Of a stretch of 5,638 nucleotides of DNA, positions 5,492-5,638 are shown one piece after another (within the stretch, counting starts at the first letter, position 1; each line of letters starts with the position of its first letter). This DNA comes from UBA1081 sp045535305 (GTDB lineage: Bacteria; Bacillota; Clostridia; Oscillospirales; Acutalibacteraceae). Location of the stretch: contig JAZSLJ010000023.1 in NCBI GenBank assembly GCA_045535305.1, positions 1 through 5,638 of the forward strand, written 5' to 3'. Under the pieces are notes generated by a model, which was given only the letters and a program-made list of their open reading frames with translations, was not told where the DNA came from and searched no databases. The translations under genes were made by a program, and so were the position numbers.

Positions 5492-5638
5492 AGCAACAAT
5501 TTAGCGATATGTTGCTGACGCAACGCGATATATTTACAATGCGATATATTTTCGCTAACGCTCAAATGCGATATGATATAAATCCGCGTGCCGACAGGCA
5601 CATATCGCATACATTTTTGTATATATCGCACCGTCAGG
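5492..5638. repeat. GCGATAT palindromic intergenic repeat, cut by the window edge
   Basis: GCGATAT occurs in direct orientation at 5504, 5525, 5541 and 5568 and inverted (ATATCGC) at 5602 and 5623. Nested perfect stems include GTTGC-TGAC-GCAAC (5511-5524), GTGCC-GACA-GGCAC (5588-5601), ATGCGATATG (5566-5575) with CATATCGCAT (5601-5610), and AGCAACA (5492-5498) with TGTTGCT (5510-5516). This is the pattern of a MITE- or REP-like repeat, similar to GCGATAT-rich intergenic repeats I recall from Clostridia genomes. It continues beyond base 5638. The interval 5445-5491 is AT-rich with nothing recognisable. Confidence 0.7.

Noticed and set aside
5470..5638. Open + strand frame from ATG ATG at 5470 to the window edge (56 codons)
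   Set aside because: It lies almost wholly in the GCGATAT repeat, lacks a good ribosome-binding site, and its residues merely reflect the repeat. It could be revisited if sequence to the right shows a real protein.

Overview
The window looks like low-GC Clostridia DNA, probably a gut Oscillospiraceae/Ruminococcaceae-type bacterium. The grounds are the Firmicutes-style Shine-Dalgarno sites (AGGAGG, AAGGAG), the TTGACA/TATAAT promoters, the AT-rich intergenic DNA, a Clostridia-type serine recombinase tail, and two families of short palindromic intergenic repeats. The taxon is an inference; no rRNA or other marker is present.

Left edge (1 to about 620): the 3' end of a large serine recombinase gene on the + strand, with the rest of its integrated element lying to the left. 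A strong hairpin follows and is oriented to stop transcripts arriving from the right. The element presumably ends between the recombinase stop and base 659.

The remaining genes are all on the - strand and look like resident chromosome. Read in transcription order (right to left) they are: a secreted, membrane-anchored Ser/Thr-rich protein of unknown function (5380-4661); the branched-chain aminotransferase ilvE 38 bases downstream (4622-3558), closed by a clear terminator; an RluA-family pseudouridine synthase (3351-2482); a 42-residue small protein (2211-2083) with a near-perfect promoter, a structured 3' region and its own terminator; and an AlaA-type aminotransferase (1873-659) with its own promoter. 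AlaA and IlvE both exchange amino groups through glutamate/2-oxoglutarate and meet at alanine and branched-chain amino acid synthesis. They are in separate transcription units here, so their proximity need not mean joint control.

The intergenic DNA holds much of the interest. There is a 30-base tandem duplication whose hairpins differ by a compensatory base-pair change (2006-2061), a 36-base direct repeat upstream of the small-protein promoter (2304-2417), a 7-base-periodic TGTACAA inverted-repeat element between ilvE and the pseudouridine synthase (3371-3490), a perfect 9-base dyad lying over the surface-protein promoter (5414-5441), and a GCGATAT palindromic repeat running off the right edge (5492-5638). 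No stretch over 300 bases is without a gene. I see no tRNA, rRNA or CRISPR array. I cannot claim a complete new system; the best candidates for undescribed biology are the small-protein locus and the two repeat families.
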